From: Rhizobacter sp. Root1221
Lineage (GTDB): Bacteria > Pseudomonadota > Gammaproteobacteria > Burkholderiales > Burkholderiaceae_C
NCBI RefSeq assembly: GCF_001425785.1
Contig: NZ_LMDI01000005.1
Coordinates: 26,058-90,057, forward strand
Direction: 5' to 3'
Length of the DNA: 64,000 bases
Shown here: piece by piece, positions 45,407 to 54,249 of the stretch
Position numbering within the stretch: the first letter of the stretch is position 1
How the letters are laid out: the number at the start of each line of letters is the position of its first letter
Position numbers and translations under genes: made by a program
Notes under the pieces: model-generated
What the model was told of the DNA's origin: nothing
Seen by the model: the letters and a program-made list of their open reading frames with translations, nothing else
Databases searched by the model: none

Positions 45407-45446
45407 TCAGGGTAAACCGCAGGAAAGAGCGGTGCCAGAATGCCCC

Positions 45447-46127
45447 ATGCGCATCCTCCTGGCCGAAGACGAACACAAGCTGGCGCTGTGGCTCGTCAAG
45501 GCGCTTCAGCAGTCCGGTTTCAACGTCGACTGGGTCGACCACGGGAGCCTGGCCGAGCGAGCCCTCGACGAACACGACTACGACGTGCTGGTGCTGGACC
45601 TCGGCCTGCCGGGGCGCTCGGGCCACGAGGTTCTCCAGCGCCTGCGGGCCAGGGACCACCGGCTGCCGGTGCTGATCCTGACCGCACGCGACTCGCTCTC
45701 AGAACGCGTGAACTCGCTCAACGAAGGCGCCGACGATTTCCTTGCCAAGCCGTTTGCGCTGGCCGAACTGGAGGCGCGCCTCACGGCGCTGGTGCGCCGC
45801 GCGCGGGGCATCGAGCACCCGCGTCTCGCGTGCGGGCCCCTCGCATTCGACACCGTGACCCGTCAGTTCGTGCTGGACCGCGAAGCCCTTGTGTTGTCGC
45901 CGCGCGAACAGTCGCTGCTGCGTTGCCTGCTGCAGCGCAGTGGCGAACCGCTGTCGCGCCAGCAGATCATCGACCGCGTTTTTTCCGACGAGGACGCCGT
46001 GCTGCCGACCGCGGTGGACGTGCTCGTGCACCGTGTGCGCAAGCGCCTGGAGCACAGCGGCGTGCGCATCGCGACGTACCGGGGACTGGGATATGTTCTG
46101 GAAGAAGACGCGGCGCCTGACGCTTAG
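45447..46127 (+). CDS. tctD: TctD-like OmpR-family response regulator
   Basis: 226 residues. Receiver domain: MRILLAEDEHKLALWLVKAL, phospho-acceptor Asp51 (VLVLDLGLPGRSG), LTARDSLSERVNSLNEGADD and AKPFALAEL. The winged helix at the C-terminus includes LSPREQSLLRCLLQRSGEP, VDVLVHRVRKRL and YRGLGYVLEE. The sequence type and its association with a TctE-like kinase and Bug proteins match TctD of the tricarboxylate systems. The kinase gene starts 35 bp before its stop, so the two are translationally linked. Confidence 0.8.
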   Translation: MRILLAEDEHKLALWLVKALQQSGFNVDWVDHGSLAERALDEHDYDVLVLDLGLPGRSGHEVLQRLRARDHRLPVLILTARDSLSERVNSLNEGADDFLAKPFALAELEARLTALVRRARGIEHPRLACGPLAFDTVTRQFVLDREALVLSPREQSLLRCLLQRSGEPLSRQQIIDRVFSDEDAVLPTAVDVLVHRVRKRLEHSGVRIATYRGLGYVLEEDAAPDA

Positions 46128-47496
46128 GGCCCAGGTCCTCGCGCTGCTGCTGCCAGGCATGGCCGGCATCCTCGCGGTGGAGTTGTGGTTCACGCAGGCG
46201 GATGCGCTCGAAGCCGCCAACGCCGCCTTCGACCGCTCGCTGCTGGGGGCGATTCGCTCGCTCGACCTGAACGTGTCCACCGACACCGGCGGCCTCGCGG
46301 TGGAACTGCCGTATCGCCTCTTCGAGATTTTCCAGCTCACCGCGGGCGGCAACGTGCACTTTCGAGTGGCCACGGCCGATGGCCTCGTCGAGATCGGCAG
46401 CCCGGACCTGCCCAAACCCGCCGAGATGCCCCGGCCCGGCGAGCCGGTGTTCTACGACGCCACGTACTTCGGCGAAAGCGTGCGCGTGGGCACGTACGTC
46501 CGGCGCCTCGACAAGCCGGTGGGGGGCGCGCACGAGCTCGTGATCCAGGTGGCCGAAAACGCCGCGGGCCGCCGCCAGTTCACGCGCCGGTTCGTCTGGC
46601 ATGCGGCCGTGCGGGACGGGTCGCTGCTCGCGGCCTTCGGGCTCACGCTGGCGCTGCTGATGGCGCTGGCGCTGCGGCCGCTGTCGCATCTGGCGGCCCA
46701 GGTGGTTCACCGCCACGCAGACGACCTGCGCGCCTTGCCGGACGGTGACCTGCCCGCCGACCTGCGCCCGCTCGTGGTGGCCGTGAACGACCAGATGGCG
46801 CGCACGCGCGAGGTGCTGGCGCGCGAGCGGGCCTTCCTCGACGACGCGTCGCACCAGCTGCGCACGCCGCTCGCCACGCTGCGCGCGCAGGTCGACTACG
46901 GCCTGCGCGAGCCGGACCCGCGGAAGGTGCAGGACACCCTGCGGGCCGTGTCGTTGCAGCTGGACGATGCGGTGCGTGGCACGAACCAGCTGCTCGCGAT
47001 GGCCCGCACCGACACCGCGGCACTGCAGGCCGATCCGGTGGACCTCGAGTCGCTGGTGCGCGACGTGGCCTTGGCGCTGCTGCCCCAGGCCCGGGCCCGT
47101 GACCTCGACTTCGGCGTGCACGTGGCGCAGAGCCCGTGCCTGGCCACCGGCGATGCGGCGCTTCTGCGCGAGGCGCTCACGAACCTCGCGCACAACGCGA
47201 TCAAGCACACGCCACCGCGAAGCGAGGTCACGCTGGAGGCGGCCGCCGACACGCTCGGGTTCAGCCTGTCGGTGCAGGACAGCGGGCCGGGCTTGTCGGC
47301 CGACGTGGTGTCCCGCGCCGGCGAGCGGTTCGTCAAGGGGCGAGGCAGCAACGGGGCGGGCCTCGGCCTCGCGATCGCCAAGGCCATCGTCGAGCGTCAT
47401 GGCGGCACCATGCGCCTGCGGTCGAACGAGGGCCGACCCGGGTTGCACGTGCACTTGTGGTGGCCACGGTCACCGTCACCGGAGGGCGGACGATGA
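46093..47496 (+). CDS. tctE: TctE-like sensor histidine kinase
   Basis: 467 residues. Membrane helices ~12-34 and ~175-195 flank a periplasmic domain of ~140 residues (2CSK_N/TctE type, with PYRLFEIFQLTAGGNVHFRV). The H box is LDDASHQLRTPLATL (His254). N and G boxes are LTNLAHNAIKHTPP, QDSGPGLSADV and GAGLGLAIAKAIV. TctE kinases sense carboxylates, sometimes through a periplasmic binding protein. Here the next gene, coupled by an ATGA overlap, encodes such a protein, so a ligand-loaded binding protein is a plausible signal. Confidence 0.83.
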   Translation: MFWKKTRRLTLRAQVLALLLPGMAGILAVELWFTQADALEAANAAFDRSLLGAIRSLDLNVSTDTGGLAVELPYRLFEIFQLTAGGNVHFRVATADGLVEIGSPDLPKPAEMPRPGEPVFYDATYFGESVRVGTYVRRLDKPVGGAHELVIQVAENAAGRRQFTRRFVWHAAVRDGSLLAAFGLTLALLMALALRPLSHLAAQVVHRHADDLRALPDGDLPADLRPLVVAVNDQMARTREVLARERAFLDDASHQLRTPLATLRAQVDYGLREPDPRKVQDTLRAVSLQLDDAVRGTNQLLAMARTDTAALQADPVDLESLVRDVALALLPQARARDLDFGVHVAQSPCLATGDAALLREALTNLAHNAIKHTPPRSEVTLEAAADTLGFSLSVQDSGPGLSADVVSRAGERFVKGRGSNGAGLGLAIAKAIVERHGGTMRLRSNEGRPGLHVHLWWPRSPSPEGGR

Positions 47497-48488
47497 CCCA
47501 GCCTGCCCGATCCTGGTGGCGTGCCGCAGCCGCGCTGGTGCTGGCGTTTGCCGGTACCGCGCTGCACGCGGGACCGCTCGACGGGCCCGAGTGCGTGGTG
47601 CCCGCCAAACCCGGCGGCGGCTTCGACCTCACCTGCCGCCTGGCCCGGTCGATGCTGGCGGCGGGGAAGGCCGCCGGGCAGCCGGAGATGACCTTGAGCT
47701 ACCTGCCCGGTGGCATCGGCGCGCTGGCGTTCGACACCTTCGTGCGGCAGCGGACGGCGGACGACAACACCATCGTCGCGTTTTCCACGGGGTCGCTGCT
47801 GAACCTGGCGCAGGGCCGGTTCGGTGCACGCAGCGAGAAGGACGTGCGCTGGCTCGCGGCCATCGGGGCCGACCACGGTGTGATCGCGGTTGCGCGCAAC
47901 TCGCCGTTCCGCACGCTCGGAGAGCTGGTGCAGGCCTTGCGCAGCCGGCCCAACGACATCGCTTTCGGCGCCGGCGGCACCATCGGCAGCCAGGACTGGG
48001 TCAAGGCCGCGCTGCTCGCCCGTGCGGCGGGGGTCAGCCACAAGGTCATCCGGTTCGTGGCCTTCGAAGGGGGCGGTGACGCGCTGAAGGCACTGGAAGG
48101 AGGCCATGTGCAGGTGGTGGCGGGCGATGCGGCCGAACTCACGCTGCACCTCGCGCAGCACACGGGCGTGCGGGTGCTCGCGGTGTTGTCCGGGCAGCGC
48201 TTGCCCGGTCGGCTCGCCGCGGTGCCCACCGCGGGGGAGCAGGGCTTCGACATCCAGTGGGTCACGGTGCGCGGGTTCTACATGGGGCGCGGCGTCAGCG
48301 ACACGGCCTTCCGGCAATGGGTGGATGCGTTCGAGCGCGCGCGCGGCACCCCCGCGTTCGTGGCCCGCCGCGCCGAACTGGGCCTGGCCCCGTTCTGGGC
48401 CACCGGCCCCGAGCTGGACCGGTTCATCACCGACGGCATGGCCCGCTACCGGCGGCTGGCGCAGGAGTTCCAGTTGCCGGTGCGCTGA
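47493..48488 (+). CDS. TctC-like periplasmic binding protein coupled to the kinase gene
   Basis: 331 residues. Leader WWRAAAALVLAFAGTALHAG, then ECVVPAKPGGGFDLTCRLAR, a variant of the Bug opening that is closer to TctC of tricarboxylate systems. Also visible are LSYLPGGIGALAFDTFV, FGAGGTIGSQDWVKAALL, RFVAFEGGGDALKALEGGHV and VPTAGEQGFDIQWV. It overlaps the kinase stop by four bases (ATGA). With no TctA/TctB genes nearby it may act mainly as the ligand receptor for the kinase, as described for BctC in Bordetella. Confidence 0.8.
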   Translation: MTQPARSWWRAAAALVLAFAGTALHAGPLDGPECVVPAKPGGGFDLTCRLARSMLAAGKAAGQPEMTLSYLPGGIGALAFDTFVRQRTADDNTIVAFSTGSLLNLAQGRFGARSEKDVRWLAAIGADHGVIAVARNSPFRTLGELVQALRSRPNDIAFGAGGTIGSQDWVKAALLARAAGVSHKVIRFVAFEGGGDALKALEGGHVQVVAGDAAELTLHLAQHTGVRVLAVLSGQRLPGRLAAVPTAGEQGFDIQWVTVRGFYMGRGVSDTAFRQWVDAFERARGTPAFVARRAELGLAPFWATGPELDRFITDGMARYRRLAQEFQLPVR

Positions 48489-48630
48489 CACAGCCGGACA
48501 CGAAAACGGGGGCCGGCGCAACACACGGGAAACGTCATGGTGTCAAGATGCCGAACAGAAGGGATGCAGGTAGGGCGCCGCGGTGCGCCGGCCCCTGCGA
48601 ACGAACCTGTCCTGCCAGAGAACCACGGCC

Positions 48631-48897
48631 ATGCACTCCGATCAGATGACCACGCCCCCGTTGGCGGCCCGGCCCGAGCGCCTGCAGGCTGCAATCCGCG
48701 CGCTTTCGGCGCTGCTGGAGGAGCCCGGGGCCGTCGGCACGGACCGCGTGACGGTGGCGCTGCTGCGCCGCCTGATGTGCCAGCTCAACCTGGTGCGGCT
48801 CGATGGCACGCGGGATATCGCCGTCGCCCCACGGGTGGCCGAACCGGTTCCAACGCCGCGGCGCCGGGGTTATGAGCGTATGAACGACAGCGAGTGA
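48631..48897 (+). CDS. Small protein of unknown function
   Basis: 88 residues from the ATG at 48631. A central helical part (RPERLQAAIRALSALLEEPG and VTVALLRRLMCQLNLVRLDG) is followed by a basic, proline-containing tail ending ERMNDSE. There is no signal peptide or membrane segment. The gene lies between the TctDE system and the convergent regulator gene. No family was recognised, and a coding role rests on codon usage and an intact frame only. Confidence 0.4.
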   Translation: MHSDQMTTPPLAARPERLQAAIRALSALLEEPGAVGTDRVTVALLRRLMCQLNLVRLDGTRDIAVAPRVAEPVPTPRRRGYERMNDSE

Positions 48898-48930
48898 ACC
48901 AGGGGCGTTTCCCTCTGCCGCGCGGGCCCC

Positions 48931-51396
48931 TCAGGCTCCGCGCTGCAAGGCCTCAACGCAACGCCGGCCATCTTCCGGTGTCTGCACCTGGGCCGTGTCG
49001 GCGTCCCACACCCACGTCTTCGGCAGGTCGTCCAGCGAGGGGGCCGCGTCGTCGTCGGCCGGGCCGCCAGCCCGCAGCGACGCGAGCCGCGCCCAGCAGG
49101 CCACGGCGCGGTGCAACGATGGGCTTTCCACCAGCATCGGCAATGCACTGAGCAGGGCGGTGCGAGCCGCCGCGTGTTGACCCATCGCGAACAGCGTGCG
49201 TCCGCCGAGGGCGGTGCACACGCCGCGCTCCAGGCCCGTGCTGGGAGACCGTGCCGCGGCTTCGAGCAGTTCGGTGATCTGGTCCAGCCGGTCGGCCTGC
49301 AGGCACAGCGCGGCCAACTGCAGCAGTGCCACGGCATGGCCGTCGCCCAGCACGCCGTTGGGGATGGCCACCGCGGTCTCCAGCGCGTCGATGGCGCCGG
49401 CCAGTTCCCCCGCCTGCAGGCAGGCGGCCGCCGCTGCGCGGCCGTGCTGCACGGCACGCGCGCTGTCGCCGGCCTGGCGCCAGTGGTAGGCGAGGCGTTC
49501 AGGGCCGGCACCTTGCCGGTCGAGTGCCTTGGCCACTTCGCCGTGCATGAACTGGCGCACCGCATCGGGCACCGATTCGCGCACCGCCAGTTCCATGAGC
49601 GGAAACGCAAACCCGCGTGCGCTGAACACGCCGGCCAGCAGCAGCTCGTTCCACTTCTCGGCAACCTTCCAGGACGACAGGCCGGCGATGGCGGCGGCCA
49701 GCTCGACGCTGAAACTGCTGCCCGCCACGCTGGCGAGCTGGGCCAGGCCATCGGCCGTGGAACTGCAGGAGCGCAAGCGTTCGAGCAGGATGGAGCGCAC
49801 CTGCGGTGGCAGCGACACGAGGTCACCCGCCGGGGTCAGCGACACACCGAGTTCGACCAGCTCGACCAGCACGCCCGGGGTGCCGCCGCTGAGGGCCACG
49901 AGCCGGCCGGCGGCCTCCATCTGCCGCAGGTCGATGCCCGGCTGGCCCGCGAGCAGCTGCAACACCGCCTCGCGTTTCAGGGCGCTCGGGTGGATCAGGC
50001 GCAGGCGGCCGTCCATCGCGAGCTTCTCGCACAGCATCCGCACCTTGCGGCGCGCGCGCATGGGGCGGTAGGCGAGCACGAAGTCGCACCAGGGCATCAG
50101 GTCCCAGCTCGCGTGCATCACGCGGGAGAGCACGTCGAGGCTCACGTCGTCGAGCAGGTGCACGTCGTCGATCAGCACCGCCCGGTAGCCGGCCCGTTGC
50201 AGGACATCGGACACCATGGCCACGCCTTCGGCGAGGCGGCTGCCGACGATGAGTTCGGGTTCCAGCTGTTGCAGCCGCTTCAGCAGCGCGAGTGCGCCGG
50301 TGACCGGCGAGGAGCCGCCGTCGGGGGCCACCACCGTGGCCACGTGGGCCGTGAGGCGAACCAGGCCGGCCAGCGCACCGTTGGCGTCGGCCGGTTCGGC
50401 GGCCCAGTAGAAGCCGTTGCGCTGGCGGGCGAATTGCATCAGCAACGCGGTCTTGCCGGCGCCACTCGGCCCTTCGACGATCACGACACGGCGGGCGGCG
50501 AACGCCTTGTCCATGTCCGCGAGTTCGTGCTCGCGTTGCAGCAGCGGGCGCCGCGACGGTGGCGGGCTGCCCGGGAAAGCTTGGGCCGTGTCGAGGTCAC
50601 GCACCCGCAGGATCTCGCGGTGCAGCGCGGTGGTCTTCGGGTCGGGGGACGCCCCGAGGTGCTCGCGCAACTCGCGCTTGCACCGCTCGAAGGCTGCCAG
50701 CGCACCGGCGCGGTCGCCGCGCTGCACGCGCACGCGCATCAGCTCGCGGTGCCCGATCTCGCACAGCGGGTCGAGGGCGATGAGCGACTCGGCAACGGCG
50801 TTCGCGCGCGGCAGGTCGTTCGCGTCCGGATGCGCTTCGAGCCACGCGATGTGCCCCTGCAGCAGCCGCTGTTCCAGCTGGCCGCGCGCGCCGGACAACC
50901 ACCGGCTCGCTTCGGGCAGGTCACCGAGGTCGATGCCGCTCAGCAGGCGCGCGGTGGAGGCACCCGACGTCACGCAGCGTTCGACGATGTCCGCATCGGT
51001 GCCGTCCAGGTCGACCTGGACGTGGGGCAAGAGCGCCAGCCGCTCGCCGGTGCCGAACACCTTGGTGCCGGTGGCGTGCTGCAGCCGGTGCAGCAGCACG
51101 CGCAGGTTCGCGCGCCCGGTGCCCTTGGCAAGAGGCCAGAATATCTCCGCCGCCTGCATGCGCGGCAGCGGACCGTCGAGCGCGACCATCGCGATCAGCA
51201 CCGCGGCTCGGGCGTCGGAGATGGCCACGGGCGTGCCGTCGACCGTCCACTCGGGCGCACCGAGCAGCCGCACCACCACCGTGCCGGGCGCCGGGTCGAC
51301 CGGCACCGAGCCCCCCACGCGCACCAGCCGGATCGGCGGGTCGGCGGCGAGGGGTGGGGCGCCGTCGGCGCGAACGGTGGTGGCGTCTTTTTTCAT
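48931..51396 (-). CDS. SARP/BTAD-type transcriptional regulator with AAA ATPase and TPR region
   Basis: 821 residues. An OmpR-like winged helix (~30-120: VVVRLLGAPEWTVDGTPVAI, GRANLRVLLHRLQ) is followed by a bacterial transcriptional activator domain (~155-275: LCEIGHRELMRVRVQRGD, ALAAFERCKREL). A signalling ATPase with Walker A GPSGAGKTALL near 310 and a Walker B-like VLIDDVHLLDD follows, then helical repeats of TPR type. This is the architecture of large SARP/LuxR-like (AfsR-type) regulators, uncommon in proteobacteria. Its start overlaps the DUF1631 stop by four bases, so the two are made together. Confidence 0.8.
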   Translation of the reverse strand: MKKDATTVRADGAPPLAADPPIRLVRVGGSVPVDPAPGTVVVRLLGAPEWTVDGTPVAISDARAAVLIAMVALDGPLPRMQAAEIFWPLAKGTGRANLRVLLHRLQHATGTKVFGTGERLALLPHVQVDLDGTDADIVERCVTSGASTARLLSGIDLGDLPEASRWLSGARGQLEQRLLQGHIAWLEAHPDANDLPRANAVAESLIALDPLCEIGHRELMRVRVQRGDRAGALAAFERCKRELREHLGASPDPKTTALHREILRVRDLDTAQAFPGSPPPSRRPLLQREHELADMDKAFAARRVVIVEGPSGAGKTALLMQFARQRNGFYWAAEPADANGALAGLVRLTAHVATVVAPDGGSSPVTGALALLKRLQQLEPELIVGSRLAEGVAMVSDVLQRAGYRAVLIDDVHLLDDVSLDVLSRVMHASWDLMPWCDFVLAYRPMRARRKVRMLCEKLAMDGRLRLIHPSALKREAVLQLLAGQPGIDLRQMEAAGRLVALSGGTPGVLVELVELGVSLTPAGDLVSLPPQVRSILLERLRSCSSTADGLAQLASVAGSSFSVELAAAIAGLSSWKVAEKWNELLLAGVFSARGFAFPLMELAVRESVPDAVRQFMHGEVAKALDRQGAGPERLAYHWRQAGDSARAVQHGRAAAAACLQAGELAGAIDALETAVAIPNGVLGDGHAVALLQLAALCLQADRLDQITELLEAAARSPSTGLERGVCTALGGRTLFAMGQHAAARTALLSALPMLVESPSLHRAVACWARLASLRAGGPADDDAAPSLDDLPKTWVWDADTAQVQTPEDGRRCVEALQRGA

Positions 51397-53294
51397 TGCG
51401 GGCCGGCCAAGCCTTCCCGCACGAGCCGCAGCAGCGCGCGGCGTGTCAGCGAATGCGCGCGGCCGGACTGTTCGTCGTCGAACGTGAACAGGCTGCCGTT
51501 CGCGTCGATGGAGGTGACACGCGCGTCGAACCACGTGCCCAGCAGGAACAGCTCGATCACCATGCCTTCGCGCAGCGAGTTGATCCAGTGGTCCGCGTCG
51601 CTCGCCGGCATGGCCGATGTCAGGCCCGCGGTGCTGTGCGAGAACGCCGGTTGGCCCGCCTCGCGTACGCCCCAGAACGACATGTCCTTGTGGGCCGGCG
51701 TGCGCCGGCCGAGCGCCGCGGTGGGGTCCTGGTAGTCGCTGTCGAGCCAGTCCGGGGAGACGCGGCGGCCCGGGCGCAGGAAGGCCGAGGCGAGCTCATG
51801 TTTCTCGACACTGGGCACCGCGATGCTGGCCATGCCACGCTCGAGGGTGGCCAGCAGGGGGGCGATGTCGTCGGCGGACGCGTCGTCGTCGGAGCTCGTT
51901 TCGCCGAGGCGCATCTTGCTGATGACCAGCTGCGCGGCCTGCCAGTAGTCGCCGTAGCAGCCCGAGTCCGGGCCCTCGGACAGTTCGGTGCGGGCCAGCA
52001 CCTCGGCCCAGTCCGCCAGCAGGAACTGCCGCAGGCGGAACGGCATCTCGGTGTGGCCGATGGCCCGGCTGATGCGCTCGCGGTGGCGGTTGAGTGCCAC
52101 GCCGAGGATCTTGCGGCGGCTGTTTTCGAGGCGCGCGAAATGCTGCATCGCGGTGGCCTCGTTGTCGATCAGCTGGTCGGGGCGCGTGCGCACGAACTGC
52201 TCGCAGGCCTCGAGGTGGGGCATCAGCTCGCCGAGCGCGCCTTCGTGCAACTGCAGCAGCGTCTGGATGCGGTCGTCGGCGAACAGGATGAAGTCGTCGT
52301 GTGCGGTGCGGTCGCGCAGGCAGTGGTTCAACGCGTAGTCGGCCAGCGTGCGCACCACCGACCAGAGGCGGTGGCCCGGTGCGTACAGCGTTTCGGGGGA
52401 ACCCAGCGCGAACCGCATCAACGCCATCTGCAGGCCGCTCAGCACCCGCTTGAGCTCGGGCGTGAAACGGGCGTCGCTGAGGATGTCCTCGATGCCGGCG
52501 ATGACCCCCTTGAACACCAGGTCGCGGGCCTCGAGCACCGGCGGGTCGTTCGCGGGTGTCGTGGCGGGCGCGCCGTCCGACAGGGCGGCGGCGCGCAACG
52601 CCGTCGGGGTGAACTCGCGGTCGAGCGACACGTCCACCGGGATGGACACGGTGGCCTGCGAGTCGCTGCGCTTGATCACGAAGCTGGGCGACGCGGCCGC
52701 GCGGCCGCACCAGGCCACGGCACAGGCGTAGGTGGACTTGGCGAGTGCGGCGATGGCACCGAGCGCTGCACGCAGGCATGCCGCGCGTTCGTCGGCGCCC
52801 AGGGTCATCTCCTCTGTCAGCAGCCACACGGTGCGCGCGAACGCCTCCGGGTGGAACGGGCTGCTGCGCTCGCCGTTCACGGTGCGGCCGAGCTGGCGCG
52901 ACAGCGCATCCTCCGCCTCGCGGATCTCCCATTCGGCCTCGAGCGCGATGCGTGCAACGATGCGCGACACCTCGATGGACTCGGTGACGACGTCGTCGTC
53001 CACCAGCGCCAGTTCGTCCGGGGCCGGGCGCCGGCGGCTCGGGGTGACCGGCCCGCCCAGTCGCTCGACCATGCTGCTTTCCAGCAGCTGCACGAAACGG
53101 CGGGGAAGAAACGGGTTCGAGCGGTCCAGCGCACGCTGGGCATGGAAGAGGCGGCTGGCCACCACCATGCTGTCGGCCGACGACTGGGCGGCGTCGAGCG
53201 CACCGATCGTTTCCTCGCGCCAGCGTTCTGCGGCTTCCTCGAGGTCGGTCCGACACGCGTCGAACATTTGCCTCAAGAGTTTTCCGTCAGCCAT
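51393..53294 (-). CDS. DUF1631 family protein
   Basis: 633 residues, predicted cytoplasmic and mainly helical, of the DUF1631 family (function unknown; sometimes mislabelled thymidine phosphorylase). Landmarks are HAQRALDRSNPFLPRRFVQ near residue 55, VFKGVIAGIEDILSD, LPHLEACEQFV-like and IDNEATAMQHFARLENSRRK in the middle. A C-terminal beta part (LREGMVIELFLLGTWFDARV, GSLFTFDDEQSGRAHSLTRR) resembles PilZ-like strands. The ATG at 53294 was chosen at the family start. It is coupled to the SARP-type regulator downstream by an ATGA overlap. Confidence 0.78.
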   Translation of the reverse strand: MADGKLLRQMFDACRTDLEEAAERWREETIGALDAAQSSADSMVVASRLFHAQRALDRSNPFLPRRFVQLLESSMVERLGGPVTPSRRRPAPDELALVDDDVVTESIEVSRIVARIALEAEWEIREAEDALSRQLGRTVNGERSSPFHPEAFARTVWLLTEEMTLGADERAACLRAALGAIAALAKSTYACAVAWCGRAAASPSFVIKRSDSQATVSIPVDVSLDREFTPTALRAAALSDGAPATTPANDPPVLEARDLVFKGVIAGIEDILSDARFTPELKRVLSGLQMALMRFALGSPETLYAPGHRLWSVVRTLADYALNHCLRDRTAHDDFILFADDRIQTLLQLHEGALGELMPHLEACEQFVRTRPDQLIDNEATAMQHFARLENSRRKILGVALNRHRERISRAIGHTEMPFRLRQFLLADWAEVLARTELSEGPDSGCYGDYWQAAQLVISKMRLGETSSDDDASADDIAPLLATLERGMASIAVPSVEKHELASAFLRPGRRVSPDWLDSDYQDPTAALGRRTPAHKDMSFWGVREAGQPAFSHSTAGLTSAMPASDADHWINSLREGMVIELFLLGTWFDARVTSIDANGSLFTFDDEQSGRAHSLTRRALLRLVREGLAGPQ

Positions 53295-53380
53295 GCCTCG
53301 ATCCGAACAATCCGCAACTAGGCGGGAAGTGTATAGGTCCAGCTCGCCGCTGGCGGGGGCGGTGGTCACAAGAGATCGTT

Positions 53381-53776
53381 TCAAGCCCAATATGCCGCGG
53401 TTGCGGCCTCCGCATGCACCCGTTTCAGCGCCTCCGCCTGCTGGCTGGCCTCCAATTCGGCCTCGGCGAGGATGCCGGCCACGATGCTCGACACCGCCAC
53501 CGTGTCGCTCGTACCACTGCGGGCGAGGGACGCCTCGGTGAGTTCCGCCTTGAGGCGTTGCACGAAGTGCCTTGGCAGGAACGGGTGGGCGCGGTCCAGT
53601 GCGCGGTGGGCGTCGACACGCTGGAGGGCGGTCTTCACGCGCCCGCCCGACCCGCGCGACGTGTCCGCCAGCGCGAAGTCGCACCACTGGTTGGCGGCGT
53701 CCACGAGGTCACCTCGAAACGCTTCGAGCATCTCGTGCGACAACGCGACGGGAGGAGGTGGCTTGGGGCTTGTCAC
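53381..53776 (-). CDS. Stand-alone paralogue of the DUF1631 N-terminal domain
   Basis: 131 residues. The segment AHRALDRAHPFLPRHFVQRL is closely similar to AQRALDRSNPFLPRRFVQLL of the full-length DUF1631 protein encoded downstream. The following IVAGILAEAELEASQQAEAL also lines up with the corresponding helix there. It stops where the full-length protein continues for another ~500 residues, so it is a domain-sized duplicate. It may compete for the same partner. ATGA overlap with the upstream 94-residue gene and an 86-bp gap to DUF1631 indicate one operon. Confidence 0.65.
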   Translation of the reverse strand: MTSPKPPPPVALSHEMLEAFRGDLVDAANQWCDFALADTSRGSGGRVKTALQRVDAHRALDRAHPFLPRHFVQRLKAELTEASLARSGTSDTVAVSSIVAGILAEAELEASQQAEALKRVHAEAATAAYWA

Positions 53777-54057
53777 AGACGGTCCGGTAACGTGTCGGCA
53801 AACGCCGGATGAAAGTCCGACAGGCGCACGCCGTTGTGCGCTGGCGGCAGTTCAGACAGGTGGATGGCGTCCAGCATCGCGTCGAGCAGGCGCAGGCAGG
53901 TTTCCATCCTGCTGCCGCCGATGTCCCGGCACGTCTGCCGCACCTCGGCCGCGTACTCGGCGTTCCGGGCCAGCCAGTCGATGTCGATGTGTTTGCGGTA
54001 CGCCGCCAACTGGGCCTGGACGTGAATGGCTGCGTCGATCCTGGCGGTCAAGGTCAT
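53773..54057 (-). CDS. Small helical protein of unknown function, first gene of the DUF1631 operon
   Basis: 94 residues from the ATG at 54057. Mostly helical (ARIDAAIHVQAQLAAYRKHI, SRMETCLRLLDAMLDAIHL), with a C-terminal LSDFHPAFADTLPDRL. That ending resembles EPAFAETLPFDRP of the divergent gene at 54250-54921, so both may share a docking peptide. It overlaps the DUF1631 N-terminal paralogue by four bases. No signal peptide, membrane helix or known family. Confidence 0.55.
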   Translation of the reverse strand: MTLTARIDAAIHVQAQLAAYRKHIDIDWLARNAEYAAEVRQTCRDIGGSRMETCLRLLDAMLDAIHLSELPPAHNGVRLSDFHPAFADTLPDRL

Positions 54058-54173
54058 GGGGGCGGCTCCGGCTCGGGAAGGTCGGGCGAGAGTCTGGCCG
54101 ATGGCCGTTACCGAGGGGTTTCCGTGCGGGTCCGTGGCAGCGGGTGGGCTGATGTCGTGTTTGGCGCCACACC

Positions 54174-54187
54174 TGCAAGCGGTTGCA
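54174..54187. promoter_or_regulatory. TGCAA-GCGG-TTGCA palindrome in the divergent promoter
   Basis: A perfect 5-bp-arm palindrome with a 4-bp centre, lying in the 192-bp region between the divergent genes at 54057 and 54250. The same TGCAA-N4-TTGCA pattern occurs twice in the PadR/fadH promoter region (58421-58434 and 58469-58482), suggesting control by the same or a related repressor. Confidence 0.45.
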
Positions 54188-54249
54188 ACGCTTCGGTAAC
54201 GCCTAGCCAAAATAATCCAGATCACTGCGCGGAATCGGGGCGGAGACCG

